A DNA stretch of 64,000 bases from Amoebidium appalachense. Lineage: Eukaryota; Ichthyosporea. The translations under genes were made by a program, and so were the position numbers. Shown one piece after another: positions 1 through 12,124 of this stretch; within the stretch, counting starts at the first letter, position 1, and each line of letters opens with the position of its first letter. A model generated the notes under the pieces. The model saw nothing but the letters and a program-made list of their open reading frames with translations, ran no database searches and was not told where the DNA came from. The stretch lies in NCBI GenBank assembly GCA_963693365.1, contig CAVNZM010000007.1, positions 9,176,001 through 9,240,000 on the forward strand. The letters run 5' to 3'.

Positions 1-169
1 CACGACATGAAAACTGCCCATCTTCCTAACCCTGGTTTCGTATGAAGTAAGATAAGGCCCATGTTTCTGTCTTTGGACAAGCAATGCAACATGCTCCGAG
101 TCGGGCTAGTATAATGGGCCTGTTTTCTGTGGACGCCTGTTATGTAAACTTTTAAGAGAAAGTAAACAA

Positions 170-203
<34 letters not shown>

Positions 204-327
204 TATGGTGAGAAAATAATGCTTGTCGGACAAGTTGAGTTGGCATGCTGTACACGATGATCATGACACATCTACACCAACCAATTTTACTAAAATCTGC
301 AGTAATTGAGTTGTGCCCATTACCAAA

Positions 328-368
<41 letters not shown>

Positions 369-392
369 ACCACCACCACCACCACCACAAAA

Positions 393-433
<41 letters not shown>

Positions 434-2835
434 AAAAACTACATGCGTGCAATCATATAGTGCATTATAAAAGGTAGTCGTGCTATTCGTGTTGGTCCAT
501 CAAGGTGACTTGCTGCACATTTCCGACCGTAGGTTTTTGAGTGACACCGATAACGAAAGTGTCTGGCTTGCTTGCCGCGTGATAGGGCCCAGTTGGCATA
601 CGCACTTGCTCGCCTGCCTGCCCACGCCTACGCCACACTTTTTACGATAGGGAGCCCCTACGTCTGTCAGTGTGTGTGTCTGTCCATCACCATAGCATAC
701 GTGAGGCCTTCATCACTTTCCCATGCATTTTCCCATGTCAACAAGCCGTTCCTCCGGTTGCGCAGTACGCTTGTTTCTTTAATCAGAGGGTGAACCCTAC
801 AGAGAGACCTGCCAGGTCTAGATCTTCGGTATATCCTTTCGACATTTCGAAAGTGGTACGTGGCTATGCCTACGTGCCATGCCCACTGCACTGTGATGCA
901 TGTTGCACAAAGTCACTGGGCCCAGGGAAGACTTTTTACTTGCTTGCCACTTCTTTAAACCCCCGCATGTGAACATATATACCACATGGTATACACAGAC
1001 TTACCACAAATGGTAGTAGAAAGCTAGTTCGATATGAGCAAGAGTCCAAATACTTTCTTGTGCATGTGCCAATGGCATAATAAATATATCTATCGGAAGT
1101 ACACACTAAAACTATTACTAACTCGTGGTCACTATTCTTGGAAGACAAATCTGACATGATATAACGTCCAATATGATATGAACGCTAACTTGCTAAGCCT
1201 TCGACAGTCATGTTAGCCAAAACCCGCACGCGTGTTCCCTGCCTGGTTTATCTGTACAGTGGACCCGCGTCCGCACGACGTCCGCGCGTATGCATATCGA
1301 GTAAACAGCGTACTGCGTATGCGTATGTTAACTACGTACATGAATGAGTCATGCTGAGGGGTGCATTTGTTCAATTGTTCATAAAACCAAGTGTAGAAAC
1401 TAATAAGCTTATCGCCCATCTCTTCCAGCTGCAGGTACTGGTGTACAGATGAGCTGTACAGATGACAGATGCAGTTGAGTCAATGCGGACAACCAGACGA
1501 ACGGCGTGGGTCTGCCTATAATTGGGCCGTGTGTCGTCTGTCGAGGCCCTAGGGTAAATGTATAAATGTACATAAACATGAGTACCAGGCATCTGTGAAG
1601 CTACTCTGTGCATGTTGAGAGCACGTGCACGGGGGTACATTTTTAAATTTTTTCAGCTAAATCTGTGTTCGTGTGTGCACGTGCAGCCTAAAGGCCTTGT
1701 TAGGCCGAACACCGGCATGCGCGTCGGTGTAATTAGTACCTGGCCTTCTTCGAACGGTATCCAGGCAATTATTAAATGAGAAACATGTACAAAAAGGGAG
1801 TGGAAGAGAAAAAGAACCTATACTGTATATGTTTTTCCATAACTAACTTTACCATGACTTTGTCGATGGCAGCAGCAGTTACCTAAGCGTTTACTAAGGC
1901 ACCTGACTGACACTATCAAGGGAACCTCTTGCAGCTTGCTACCTTTGAGTTACAGGGATCCAATCAGATGGTCTACAAAATGCAACCAATCGGAACTCGC
2001 TGATATCTTCAATGCGCACATCAACCAGGGTTTGAAGGTAACGGTGGAGCCCATTACATAACGGAAGTCGAAATCCCGTTTCGGAAAACCTCTTCGAAAA
2101 TCGGAATGCTCCGTCGGAGCAGGCCCACCAAAAATCGCGATTCGTAATCGTCGCGCATCAGTAAACTAGGGCCTGCTTATCTGTGCCTATATTGCATCAA
2201 AATGTAATTATAATGCATACTCAAAAACCCCTGTGGTTATTAGAGGCCTTCCTGGTGCTGGCAGTTGAAGCTTTGAAGGAATAAAAGGGAAATATGAAGT
2301 GCATTAATACACAATATATATATATACTTTGTCTACGTATATACGTACGGTCACGTCCTCTTACACGTATGTGCGGCAGTGCCAGTGTATATGAGGATAT
2401 ATACTATGTGTGCATATGTATCTAGTTCCTGTGTGTGTCACTGTGTCCGTGGCCTTATTTTTTCCCAGTGCACGCATTTTCTTTTATTTGATGAACATGA
2501 TCATGAATCATGTTACTAGCAGAGGTATTAGTTTACGCAATTTGTGCCTTCCCCGATTCGGATTGGGTCCCTGAACCAGCCAATTTGAGCTGTTCAAATG
2601 ACCAATCAAACCGCATCCTGCAACCTATATATACATGTGGGGTTTACGCTGTTTACTCGAGGCAAAGAGAACCAGTCTCAGGTATGGGGGGGGGGGGTTT
2701 TGCTCGGAATATCCCCTCAGCGGTATATCATGATCACGTACATAGATGTCGGGTGGTGACTATATATCAGGGTTTACTTTCTCTACGAGACACCATAAAG
2801 ACTACAAGGAGAAATCAATTAGTTGGGGTTCCCCG
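1..2835. other. Intergenic sequence, no gene recognised
   Basis: No convincing coding region is seen; open frames are short or made of homopolymer. The stretch holds a 31-base G run at 171-201 and a 40-base C run at 329-368, followed by CCA triplets and a long A run to about 426. Otherwise it is moderately AT-rich unique-looking sequence. The C-to-A homopolymer junction recurs elsewhere in the window. Confidence 0.6.
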
Positions 2836-2868
<33 letters not shown>

Positions 2869-2900
2869 GGGCTCCCCTCGGGACACTCGGTATCAGCTGG

Positions 2901-2951
<51 letters not shown>

Positions 2952-5460
2952 TGTGTGTGTGTGCGCGTGCGCTATAATTTTGTAGTGATGTGTTTCTCAA
3001 GCCAATCAATACATCTAATAAACAGGTCGTAGTTACACGTGTTTAGTATAAAATCAAGGATGTTGTAATTTACAGGTAGGCTATCTTTCTGGGTGTCTGT
3101 TGTGAATGTGACGTGTGTGTGTTGCGGTATTATGTGGTCTATCAAACTACATTTGGCGATACATGACCGGTTAAACTGGTGTGTGTGTGTGTTGTTTGGG
3201 CATGCAAATGATGCCACCTTATACTTATTAGATCTCCACTGTATAGCACGTGTACAGTAAAAGCGTGGTAATTGATCAATAATACCATCAGCTAGAGAAA
3301 GACCAGTTCTACAGGAAGGTAATATGTATTTAGGTGTTATACACTTGCGAGTGCCATATTTGGCAATATGGTTGAGGCGGTCAGTATATATAAAACGAGA
3401 CATAAGGCTTAGTTTTTCAAGGTGTATGCTTTCATCGGGTCTAGTGTCGTGTGGTATCTTTTTCCATTTGTTATATTGCGTGATTATCTTGTGATTGTGT
3501 ACATGTTTAATAAGTAAGTGGCAGTCCAAAGTCACACACACACTATTGCGGGGTTTATTTGTATTTGTGCCCAGGGGAGAAGGGGAGAGAGAGGGGAGGA
3601 AAGAGGGGAGAGGTGAGGAGGGGACAGGTCGGATAGAGAAGAGAGGGTGGGAGGGCAAATACTTCTTTAAGCGGCTTATGTGCTTATTGAATTTCAGCGC
3701 GAGATAGGATACTCTAGCAGCTATTGGGACCAGACCATATATCGAGAGCGTTACAGGCCCAGGTTTACAACAGTTGTTAGATAGAAAGGAGGCAACTTCT
3801 GCTTCAAGGAAATTTGCCAAGGGTTTAAGCGCTCTAGTTCTCTCTTTCTTGATCCAAGCGGCGAGAAGGGGTAAACCATATTCACATGCCGGGAAGACAA
3901 AAGTGCGAATAAATGTAAGTCTAATAGAAGGATGGAGGGGTGTGTCTTTAAAAATATTAGCCGAGAAGAAAGCTAACCGCTTACGAGCCAACTCTACCCT
4001 CTTTTCGACCATATGGGGAAACATAACACCAACAGAATCAACCGGAACACCAAGATATTTGTATTCTGGAACTATAGGTACAGGTTTAGATGATAATGTA
4101 AATGTGTGTAAATTGTTAGCTATATCAGGTACAAGAACACCACATTTGTCTATGTTAAGGATCATAAGGTTTGCCTTGCACCACTCTGACACTACATCGA
4201 ACAATCTTTGCAGGCGTCTAGGGGTACGGGCAAGGAGGGACAGATCATCAGCATAGAGAAGTGCAGGCGGAAAGTTATTAATAGGGTCATCGTTTTCGGC
4301 GTAAATCTTGACAGCCAAATCATCTATAAATAGGTTAAACAAAAAGGGGCTAAGCAATGAACCCTGCAAGAGACCTCTAGTACGAGCAAAACCATATGAA
4401 AGATGCCCATTAACCACAGCTCTACCATAGGTTTGAGACAAGAGTGCTTCTATGCAGTGTGGTACACCCCGTGCAGCAAGCTTTTCCCATAGGAGACCAG
4501 GGGAGACAGAATCGTAAGCAGTTTTCCAATCAATAAAGCCAACATATTGTGCACCAACTTGCATAGAATCGTGCAGTGCCATTATTTGAACATAACATGA
4601 ATTGTTTTTACGAAAAGCGGATTGGCATGGGTGTATGTGAAGAATAGATTGAAACCTAGGGTGATGTGCAAATAACCTAAGTAAGCAAGCTTCAAAGAAT
4701 CTACGAACAACCTGGGTTAGTGTAATGGGGCGAAAGGATGATATGGGGCCCTCAGAGTCCTTCTTAACTATGGGGATCACTAAGGTATCTAACCAAGATG
4801 ACGGGACATGTCCACATTTAACACACCAAGAAAAGAGAGAGCTTAACATGATAGTAAGATCAGGTTTAATAGCACGATCACTTTCCTTTTGTGGGTAGGA
4901 GGGAACAAGGATTTTAAGAAACCCAGCAGGGAGTCCATCAGGTCCACAAGACTTACTAGAGCTATAACTAGATATCACAGACCATATGGCATCGGGACTG
5001 AAAAAGGGGAGGATCGATTCTATGGGGATAGATGGGTCTACAGGCCACACAATAGGTTTCTGAGCGGGGGTCCTATCTTTAAACAGTTCCGAGAAATACT
5101 TATCAGAGTCTATGAGGGGGTCTCCAGTGGTATCACCAATAATACGAGCAGGGGGGCCAAATCGATTCATACTAGCAAGCCGGCGCAAGCTTTCCTTTTG
5201 AGACAGGGGTTCACCTAGTCTAGCGGGAGTGGTGTTTGGTAACAAGAGAGCATCGGGATATTCCTTCCTACCACCGCCAGCATAATCACCGAGATCTATC
5301 AAATCATCAACAATAAAGTTAGTGCATGTATCTAGTACGAGATGTGAATCTGGCCTGGCTTGTGCAGATTCTAATAGGCGCATATATATAGGGTGTGCAG
5401 GCATATGCATTGTATGTTCATGTGGCCATGCATGGCTATGATGCATATGTGGTGTCACGG
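2836..5460 (-). mobile_element. Non-LTR retrotransposon (LINE), 5'-truncated, poly-A end
   Basis: The element lies on the minus strand. Its 3' end is a 29-base A tract (T on the plus strand, 2836-2864), preceded by a short GC-rich segment and a CA repeat (plus-strand TG, 2902-2964) just downstream of the reverse transcriptase stop codon. The 5' limit is uncertain. The open frame runs into low-complexity sequence around 5380-5460 with no endonuclease domain, so the copy is probably 5'-truncated, as is usual for LINEs. I could not find a target-site duplication by eye. Confidence 0.8.
2972..5458 (-). CDS. LINE reverse transcriptase (non-LTR retrotransposon ORF2-like), uninterrupted
   Basis: An 828-codon open frame encodes the reverse transcriptase of a non-LTR retrotransposon, the enzyme that copies element RNA into a nicked chromosomal site. 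The RT blocks appear in order: SFRPITL, the motif A region with WKTAYDSV, the QGSLLSPFLFNLFIDDL block, and the catalytic LLYADDLSLL. A thumb region follows, then a C-terminal segment with a Cys/His-rich stretch that may be a degenerate zinc knuckle. No apurinic-type endonuclease is present N-terminally. The first ~25 residues are His/Met-rich and probably flanking sequence read in frame, so the true start is unknown. The lack of stops or frameshifts over 2.4 kb suggests a young copy. Its poly-A end differs from the poly-C tails of the short repeats elsewhere. Confidence 0.9.
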   Translation of the reverse strand: MTPHMHHSHAWPHEHTMHMPAHPIYMRLLESAQARPDSHLVLDTCTNFIVDDLIDLGDYAGGGRKEYPDALLLPNTTPARLGEPLSQKESLRRLASMNRFGPPARIIGDTTGDPLIDSDKYFSELFKDRTPAQKPIVWPVDPSIPIESILPFFSPDAIWSVISSYSSSKSCGPDGLPAGFLKILVPSYPQKESDRAIKPDLTIMLSSLFSWCVKCGHVPSSWLDTLVIPIVKKDSEGPISSFRPITLTQVVRRFFEACLLRLFAHHPRFQSILHIHPCQSAFRKNNSCYVQIMALHDSMQVGAQYVGFIDWKTAYDSVSPGLLWEKLAARGVPHCIEALLSQTYGRAVVNGHLSYGFARTRGLLQGSLLSPFLFNLFIDDLAVKIYAENDDPINNFPPALLYADDLSLLARTPRRLQRLFDVVSEWCKANLMILNIDKCGVLVPDIANNLHTFTLSSKPVPIVPEYKYLGVPVDSVGVMFPHMVEKRVELARKRLAFFSANIFKDTPLHPSIRLTFIRTFVFPACEYGLPLLAAWIKKERTRALKPLANFLEAEVASFLSNNCCKPGPVTLSIYGLVPIAARVSYLALKFNKHISRLKKYLPSHPLFSIRPVPSSPLPSFLPSLSPSPLGTNTNKPRNSVCVTLDCHLLIKHVHNHKIITQYNKWKKIPHDTRPDESIHLEKLSLMSRFIYTDRLNHIAKYGTRKCITPKYILPSCRTGLSLADGIIDQLPRFYCTRAIQWRSNKYKVASFACPNNTHTHQFNRSCIAKCSLIDHIIPQHTHVTFTTDTQKDSLPVNYNILDFILNTCNYDLFIRCIDWLEKHITTKL

Positions 5461-6539
5461 CTGTGTGCGTGTGAATGTGTGTGTGTGTGTGTCTGTGTGT
5501 GCGTGTGTGTGTGCGCGCGCGCGTGGCCGTGTGTGCATAAATGTGTTTGGTGTGACAACATGTACATGTGCTACGCCGGCGCTGTAGTCAGGGTCTGCCA
5601 TTGAACATTCAACAGGGAAAGGCCTAGGGAGACACGTACGTACGTGTGCAGCTTGTGTGGGTGGTGTATGCCCCGTGTATGATGAGACCTGCGAAATCAT
5701 GAGAAGCTTCCCCACGGGGGCCGCGGGGGGGGGGGGGGGGGGGAGGGGGGGGGGGGGGGGGGGGGGGGGGAGGGGGGGGGATTCGGCCGGGACGATTTTC
5801 GGAACTGTAAATATTGGAAATTCCGATTTTTTGTAACTTCGAACCCTGACATCAACCATTCCGGTGGCTCACGTACCCAACAGACTGAGGAGTACATAAA
5901 GGGCCAGATTCGCCTCAGTTTTCCAGTATCTTTGTTATGGCGACTGGGCATGGCGTATGTTCTTAGAACACGCCTGTCACCGCCCTATGTCGACCTTCTC
6001 TCTGTGAAAAGTCGTCACCTTTATCTTCCCCTGCCAACGTCGTAAGTGGCCGTCATCATCAAAGGTAAGACATATGCTCGCCAAGCTTGCTCGCCATCGA
6101 AGCCAGAGTAGATGTCTACAAAAACCTTTCATGTCCATCTCGTCACCCATCAGTGGTACTGCTGTACGTATAAGTTGTTTCGGAATAGCCTAAAGCTTGG
6201 TGTATCTACTTAGTATCTTGTGTTCATAATGTAGTTCTCACACGACCGTTGGTAGCTGGGTGCTGAGAGTTGTTGTGTCCATTCCAAGTAAATCTTGTTG
6301 TATGTTTATGTACGGTACTGTACCTCTTGCATCTAGGGCTCAAAACGAGGAGAGAATGTGTAGAAGGAGCGCTTTAACTGAATGAGTCCTTGCCTATGTA
6401 TATTACAACGGTATAGAAACACGGTGCACTATTTGCAGTCTCCTGCATCACCTATTTGTTAAAGGAGATACAACACAAACTCAACTAATAACTGCACATT
6501 TGCCCCCAACACAGCTTATGCGCACTCCCGACCATCAAC
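5459..6539. other. Intergenic sequence upstream of the T-box gene
   Basis: It holds a TG-rich stretch at about 5475-5525, a G tract at 5726-5780 broken by a few A residues, and about 700 bp of unique-looking sequence. No gene is recognised. An AG at 6513-6514 after a C/A-rich tract could be the acceptor of a 5' UTR intron of the T-box gene. Confidence 0.5.
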
Positions 6540-7410
6540 ATGGCCAACCAACTCCATCTTTGCGAGTCTATGGCCCGGATTTTGAACCAACCACCAACGA
6601 GTTGTGCACAGCGACCGTCAACGGCCTATGTGGGACTGGGTGGCTTCACACACCAACACACGGCAGACAGGTAAAAAAAAAAAAATGAAATTACAGTACC
6701 ACACTGAGTGTATGAAATGAACGAGTCAGAATACAAACCAACGAATACCTGTGTTGCTGCTATACTTCCCTGTGGGTTCTGTGCACATTATCCAAAACCA
6801 AGTACAGTACTCTTCTATTTCTTCATGTGTATTTCTAACACTGCGTGTTCTATGCAGTATTCATAACTTAAATCACTGTACATGCCTAGTCAGGCTAATT
6901 GCCGTAAGAAAACATTGACTGACCTATCCGTACAGCCGTCGGAATTCGCTGTCGACCGTACCGGCTAGCCCCCTTCTCAACGAAATAGACAACATTTTCT
7001 TTCCCTCGCTTTTTTCGGCCAATCAACAGCTTCTCTTAAATTTAAACCTGGCCAATCAAAATGCGCTGATGAATCAACGTGCAACGGAAAGTTGGGCTGC
7101 AAATATCTACAACCAAATGAACCAGAGCCCCCTTTCCAGCCCTGCGGCCGTTTCTGGCTCCCCCCTTTCTCCTCTGTGTTCCTCGACCGATTGGGGAATG
7201 TCTCTGGAAGGGGAATGGGATGCAAGACCCTATGGGCTGGCTGGATTAGAATTCAACGACGAGCTGCCATTGGGCAACGGGGATAAATCATTCTCCGGAT
7301 TGAAGGAGAGACGCGACAGCGGGGTCAGCCTCGAATCTCTCCGAGAGCCCATGTCCTCCGCAAGCCACCATTTCTTGCAGCCACAGGAACCCTCGGGTAC
7401 AAATCCCCCC

Positions 7411-7441
<31 letters not shown>

Positions 7442-7583
7442 AATTAAAAAACAAAAAAACAAAACAAAAAAAACACCGCATCCACCCACCCACTTGCCCA
7501 CCCCCACCCCACTCCAACCCCATCCACCCGCCCCGCCCACTCACCCACCTCCCGCCCTAAATCTCAAAAATGCACATGTGCGT

Positions 7584-7670
<87 letters not shown>

Positions 7671-8133
7671 ACGTCGTGTCCGAAAAATTGTCAACATGAA
7701 AATGATTGGGAAAAAGACATCATTTTCAGGCAACTTGTACACGTTTTGAGTTAGGTTTGTAAGTATTCATATGGTAGGTGAGTGTTTGTAACGAGAAATA
7801 CTATTAGTGAAGAAATAAATGAAGAAGTGCGGCAATTCTGAGTTTGCCCTTGATGGATGTTATGTAACCAATATGTGCTTTGGGCATCCAAGCACCGAGG
7901 GAAAAACCATCCTCTAAAATCGACTCAAGCTCCCCGCTCTTTCCTACTCGACTTCTTGCCTGCTAAATCTATCCCTTATCATGACCCCATCCTCCCCCCC
8001 TCCGCTCCCCCTCTCACTTCCTCTACTGCCTCCCACTTTCTCTCACTTGCCTATCCCGTTCATTATAAATCTTTTTGGGTGCCTTCCTCCCTCCAGAAAA
8101 ATAAAAAAACCCTCTTCCCACCCCCTCCCCTCC

Positions 8134-8171
<38 letters not shown>

Positions 8172-9946
8172 AACACAGCCAGTAACAAGTTCTCCGTTGC
8201 CGACTTCATATCTACCCTGGACATCCGCAATTCAGACATGATGTCTTTTTCCAACCAACATAAACCCAATCCCACCACCGAACCAGCCACCTGCGTGGAA
8301 ACCAGCAAGAGGAAAGTGGACGATGGACATATGGCGCTGCACCGCACAAAGAAGCAACGGCCCACCCCTCCGGCCACACCAACACAGCCAGAGCCCAGTG
8401 AGGCCAACAATGTGGTTGCAAAAAAGGTATTAGCAAGCAACCCCCCCCCCCCCCCCCCCTCCCCCCCCCCCCCCCCCACCACCACCACCACCATCCCAGC
8501 TCACACACACGCACACACGCCGACACAAACAAACAATATCACCCTGCCATCCCCCATTTCCCTTTCCTTGCCCACCCACCCACCTTACCCACTCCTTTTT
8601 GGCTATGTGTCCCCCCCTCCCCCCGTGAAGATGATATCATGGAACTTCTCCCTCCCCCCCCCCCCCCTCCCACCCCCCTCTTCACCCCCCCCTTCCCCCC
8701 CCCCCCTCCGTCCAAAAACCTCCAAAAAACAAGAAAGTTAGTCCCCGACCCCCGCCGCCCCTCCCCCTCCCCGCCCCCACCCTACCCGCACCCCTCTCCC
8801 ATCCCTCCCCCGCCAAAATGTAGTTCACCCACAAAAATGGATCTGTCAGAAGTGTTTCCCATATTCGCATGGCTCGCACCAGCTCAAAGGGTATCATAGT
8901 GCCCGCAACTTTCGAATTTATTTGCCACCCTCTTTACACTTCTCAAGGCATAAGAAACAAGTCACCCTTCACTAAACCTTTTCAACTGCACCCTTCCAGG
9001 AATCAGCCCACACGGGCACTGATCTTCTCCCCCGTGCCATGCTCCTCAATGCGGGCCTGTGGGAGGATTTCCATCGCCATGGCAACGAGATGATCATCAG
9101 TGCACGTGGTCGCAGCATGTTTCCTGTCCTGCGATTGGCTGTGTCCGATCTCGACCCCCAAAGGCTCTATGCTGTGTGGGTGGTGCTCAAGAAGACAGCA
9201 GACACAGTGAGTCCGCCCCTCCTCCCCCCCCCCTCCCCTCACCACCACCACCACCACACACACACACACAACCCCGCTCCCTCGCACTCCCTTCCCTCCT
9301 TCCCCATAACTACTCCCCCCCCCCCCCCCCCCCCCCCCCCACCCACCCACCCCTGCAACCATACCCTAATACCTAGAGTACCCCTATTGTCTGCTTCCTC
9401 TCCGGCCATCATTTTCGTGCTCCATTCCCCTTACCTTCGTTTCCCCAGCCACCCCCCCCCCCCCCCCCTTTCCCACCCCCCCACCCCCTCCACCCCCTCA
9501 TTCCCCCTGCCTCCCATTTACTCAAGAAATCGGATACCCCTGATTTAGCATACCATCACCCGGTGATTACCTTGGCTAATATCCACACCCCCCCCCTCCC
9601 CCCCCCTTCCCCTCTACAGCCGTTCAAGTGGAATTCATCCACCCGTGAGTGGGAGGCCGACCCGACCCCAAGCGAGTGCACCGATGACAGTGGCCACATG
9701 GCCACATTTGTGCACCAAGAATCCCCCACAATGGGTATGTGCCCCCTCCCTTCTCCATCCCCCCCCAGAACCAACCACCCACCCACCCACCCACCCACCT
9801 GGCAGCCGCCCAAAACATGCACACCTCAACCTACCCCCTCCCCAAAAGCTCGCCCGCATGCGCAAAGTGAGATACAGAATTGGAAGACATGCATGCCATT
9901 CTCAAAAAAGTATGGATGACCAGGTAGGATTGCTGCCTGTTCCCGC

Positions 9947-9984
<38 letters not shown>

Positions 9985-10102
9985 ACTACCCACCCACCCA
10001 CCCACCCACCCAACCCACCACCCCACCCCTCCCCCTACTTCAACAGTCTTTGCGGTTACAATTTCGATATAGCAGAGCATAAATAGTCTGACCTTTGTTC
10101 AT

Positions 10103-10133
<31 letters not shown>

Positions 10134-11385
10134 GGCACGCTTCCGCCCATCCCTCCCCTCCCCCCACCTCCCCCCCCCCCCCCAAAAAAAAAAAAAAAAA
10201 AAAAAAAAACAAAAAAAAAAAAAAAAAAAAAAAACACAGGGAGCTACTGGATGGCTCAGCCCATCTCCTTCGACAAGATCAAGCTGACCAACAACAGGCG
10301 CCTGGTGCAGCCCAACCGCCAAAACCAATCAAATCCGCGCAGACACGTGCTCCTGACCACGTTCTTCCGCTACCAGCCAATCATCTACATTGCTGAGTGC
10401 GGCAACACGTCCAAGGGCCCAGACATGGAGCCTGCAAGCACCGCATTCCGCTACGAATTTCCTGAGACCTCTTTCTATGCTGTCACTCAGGTATCTCCCC
10501 CCTCCCCCCCCCTTTCCCCGGGTGTCCCCCCAACCCCCTCCCCCCCCCCCCTCCCCCCCCCCCCCAAACACATACACACAAACAAGTCCTGCCCACCCTT
10601 ACACCTGCGCAACCATCCCAAACAAACCTTTGAGCTCATGGGATGAGCCAATTTGCATCGATTGGTAAAGGGGGGTAAACAGGTAAGCTTACCGGCTTAG
10701 TGTTTTAATCCGTTTGATTGGAGCTTCAATATGGCAACAAGATTAAACGTTTGATTGGTAGATGTCAAATCGATTGACCGGTTCGTCCCATTATTGGATG
10801 TGTGTGAAGGCGCTCCAATCACAGATGTTTGCCGCGCTCCCAAATGTCGACAGATGATTGGAGCGCCTTCAATATGGCAATACAGATTGCTAAATCGATT
10901 GGTGCTACTACACCTCGGATTGACAGTTTAGCGTTAAGGTTTGTTTCCCATGATCCACATCCACACCTTCTCCTTATCTATCCTTACAGATTCCTCCTTT
11001 TGCTCTCTACGTTCTCCCAGGGTACAATATTCTCGCACCCAATCCTTCCTTACGCTCAAACACACCAATGGCTTTGACTGCTCCCCCCATTGCCCCCCCC
11101 TCCCCCCCCCCCCCCCCCCCCCAATCATCCCAACCCAAACCGACTCGCTTCGGCCAGAGGTCATGCCTGATTTCACTCTGCCGAGTGCCGTGTCCTTTTT
11201 CATCCTTTTTATACTCACACATGTCCAAAGTGCTAAATAATTATTCAACCAACTAACCTTCTCCCCCCCCCCCCCCCCCCTCTCCCCCCACCCCTCCCCC
11301 TCCCCCACAGTACCGCAATCAGGAGATCACTAAGCTCAAGGTGCAGCACAACCCCATGGCCCACGCCAAGATCCCCAAGTTCTGA
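6540..11385 (+). CDS. T-box transcription factor (7 exons, 495 aa)
   Basis: Sequence-specific nuclear DNA-binding protein. Exons: 6540-6670, 6936-7396, 8179-8426, 9000-9206, 9620-9734, 10240-10490, 11311-11385. All have GT/AG borders and consistent phase (1488 nt). ATG 6540 lies in a strong context (AACATGG). Residues 1-280 are low-complexity, Asn/Gln/Ser-rich, with a basic KRK/KKQR patch that could be a nuclear signal. The T-box spans about 299-490: LWEDFHRHGNEMI, GRSMFPVLRL, an FKWNSSTREW strand, SYWMAQPISFDKIKLTNN, the FPETSFYAVT block and the EITKLKVQHNP helix. Oddities are an Asn/Arg/Gln-rich insertion after KLTNN, Met where animal T-box proteins have the minor-groove Phe (NPMA for NPFA), and a stop eight residues later, leaving no C-terminal activation region. 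The orthology group within the T-box family cannot be set by eye. Confidence 0.9.
7585..7669. repeat. (CA)n microsatellite in T-box intron 2
   Basis: About 42 CA units lie in the intron between T-box exons 2 and 3. A C26-A12 compound homopolymer stands 150 bp upstream (about 7406-7442). Confidence 0.95.
10647..10902 (+). promoter_or_regulatory. Dense cluster of CCAAT/ATTGG pentamers with a 16-bp inverted repeat
   Basis: At least eight CCAAT or ATTGG pentamers fall within ~260 bp of T-box intron 6. A perfect 16-bp inverted repeat (GAAGGCGCTCCAATCA at 10806-10821 and its complement at 10855-10870) carries one in each arm. The phrase TTCAATATGGCAA follows two of the ATTGG motifs. Four more ATTGG motifs lie just after the stop codon (11384-11520). 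CCAAT is the NF-Y recognition core in eukaryotes. An enhancer or internal promoter role is inference; a decayed repeat is an alternative. Confidence 0.4.
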
Positions 11386-12081
11386 TTGGCTGCCGGCTGG
11401 AAATCCGGCCATTTCATTGGCTCCTGCACCAACAAAGGAACGCAAGAACCCGCGGTGCTGAGGCATTGCGGTTGCTGATTGGCTACGCAACAACACACCT
11501 GAAAGTCGTGTTTGATTGGCTGACACGGCCTGTATAAAATTTAGTGGTTTTGAACACAATATGTGCTGACTACCAAGCAACACCACACGATCACTGTATT
11601 TCCGTTGTTTATCGCCTACTTCGTAAGCGCCTCAGGCGTACATTCTCGAAAGACAAAGAACAGGGCGAACCCTGCTGTTGAACTGATATGTCAGCTGTGT
11701 GTATACAAGTGAGCTGCTGCAATCTAGAAGAACACATGTGCCTTGTACAGAAATTGCGATTCTAAATATTCTCTTTTGTACTCAAATTTAGGGATATGTT
11801 TTGTAGAATTTTTTACCCATAGGTACTGCATACCGTTTCAACCTGTACTCGTAGTAAGATTGGACGCATGTTGGTGGGTGGGTGGGTGGGGGGGGGGGGG
11901 TTCTATCGAAAAAGCCACATTTAAGGTTGTTTAAAGCTTGCAATGCGACGGAGCCAAAAAGTGAGAACTGCGTGTGACAGAGCGCAGGTATAAACTAACA
12001 TTTCGAATAATAAAAAGAAAGAAACCTGGGCCCGGGGCCCCGTTTAGTTCAAGTGACTCCGGGCTGCACAAATCCAGTGAG

Positions 12082-12124
<43 letters not shown>

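Noticed and set aside
2836-5460. Target-site duplication of the LINE
   Set aside because: I compared the flanks at both ends by eye and found no convincing repeat; the 5' border is too uncertain.
7069-7396. ATG 7069 as the T-box start codon, with the overlapping ATGCGCTGA at 7061 as a regulatory upstream frame
   Set aside because: The frame is open upstream to an acceptor at 6934-6935 and joins in phase to an exon at 6540-6670 with a better start, so 7069 is an internal Met.
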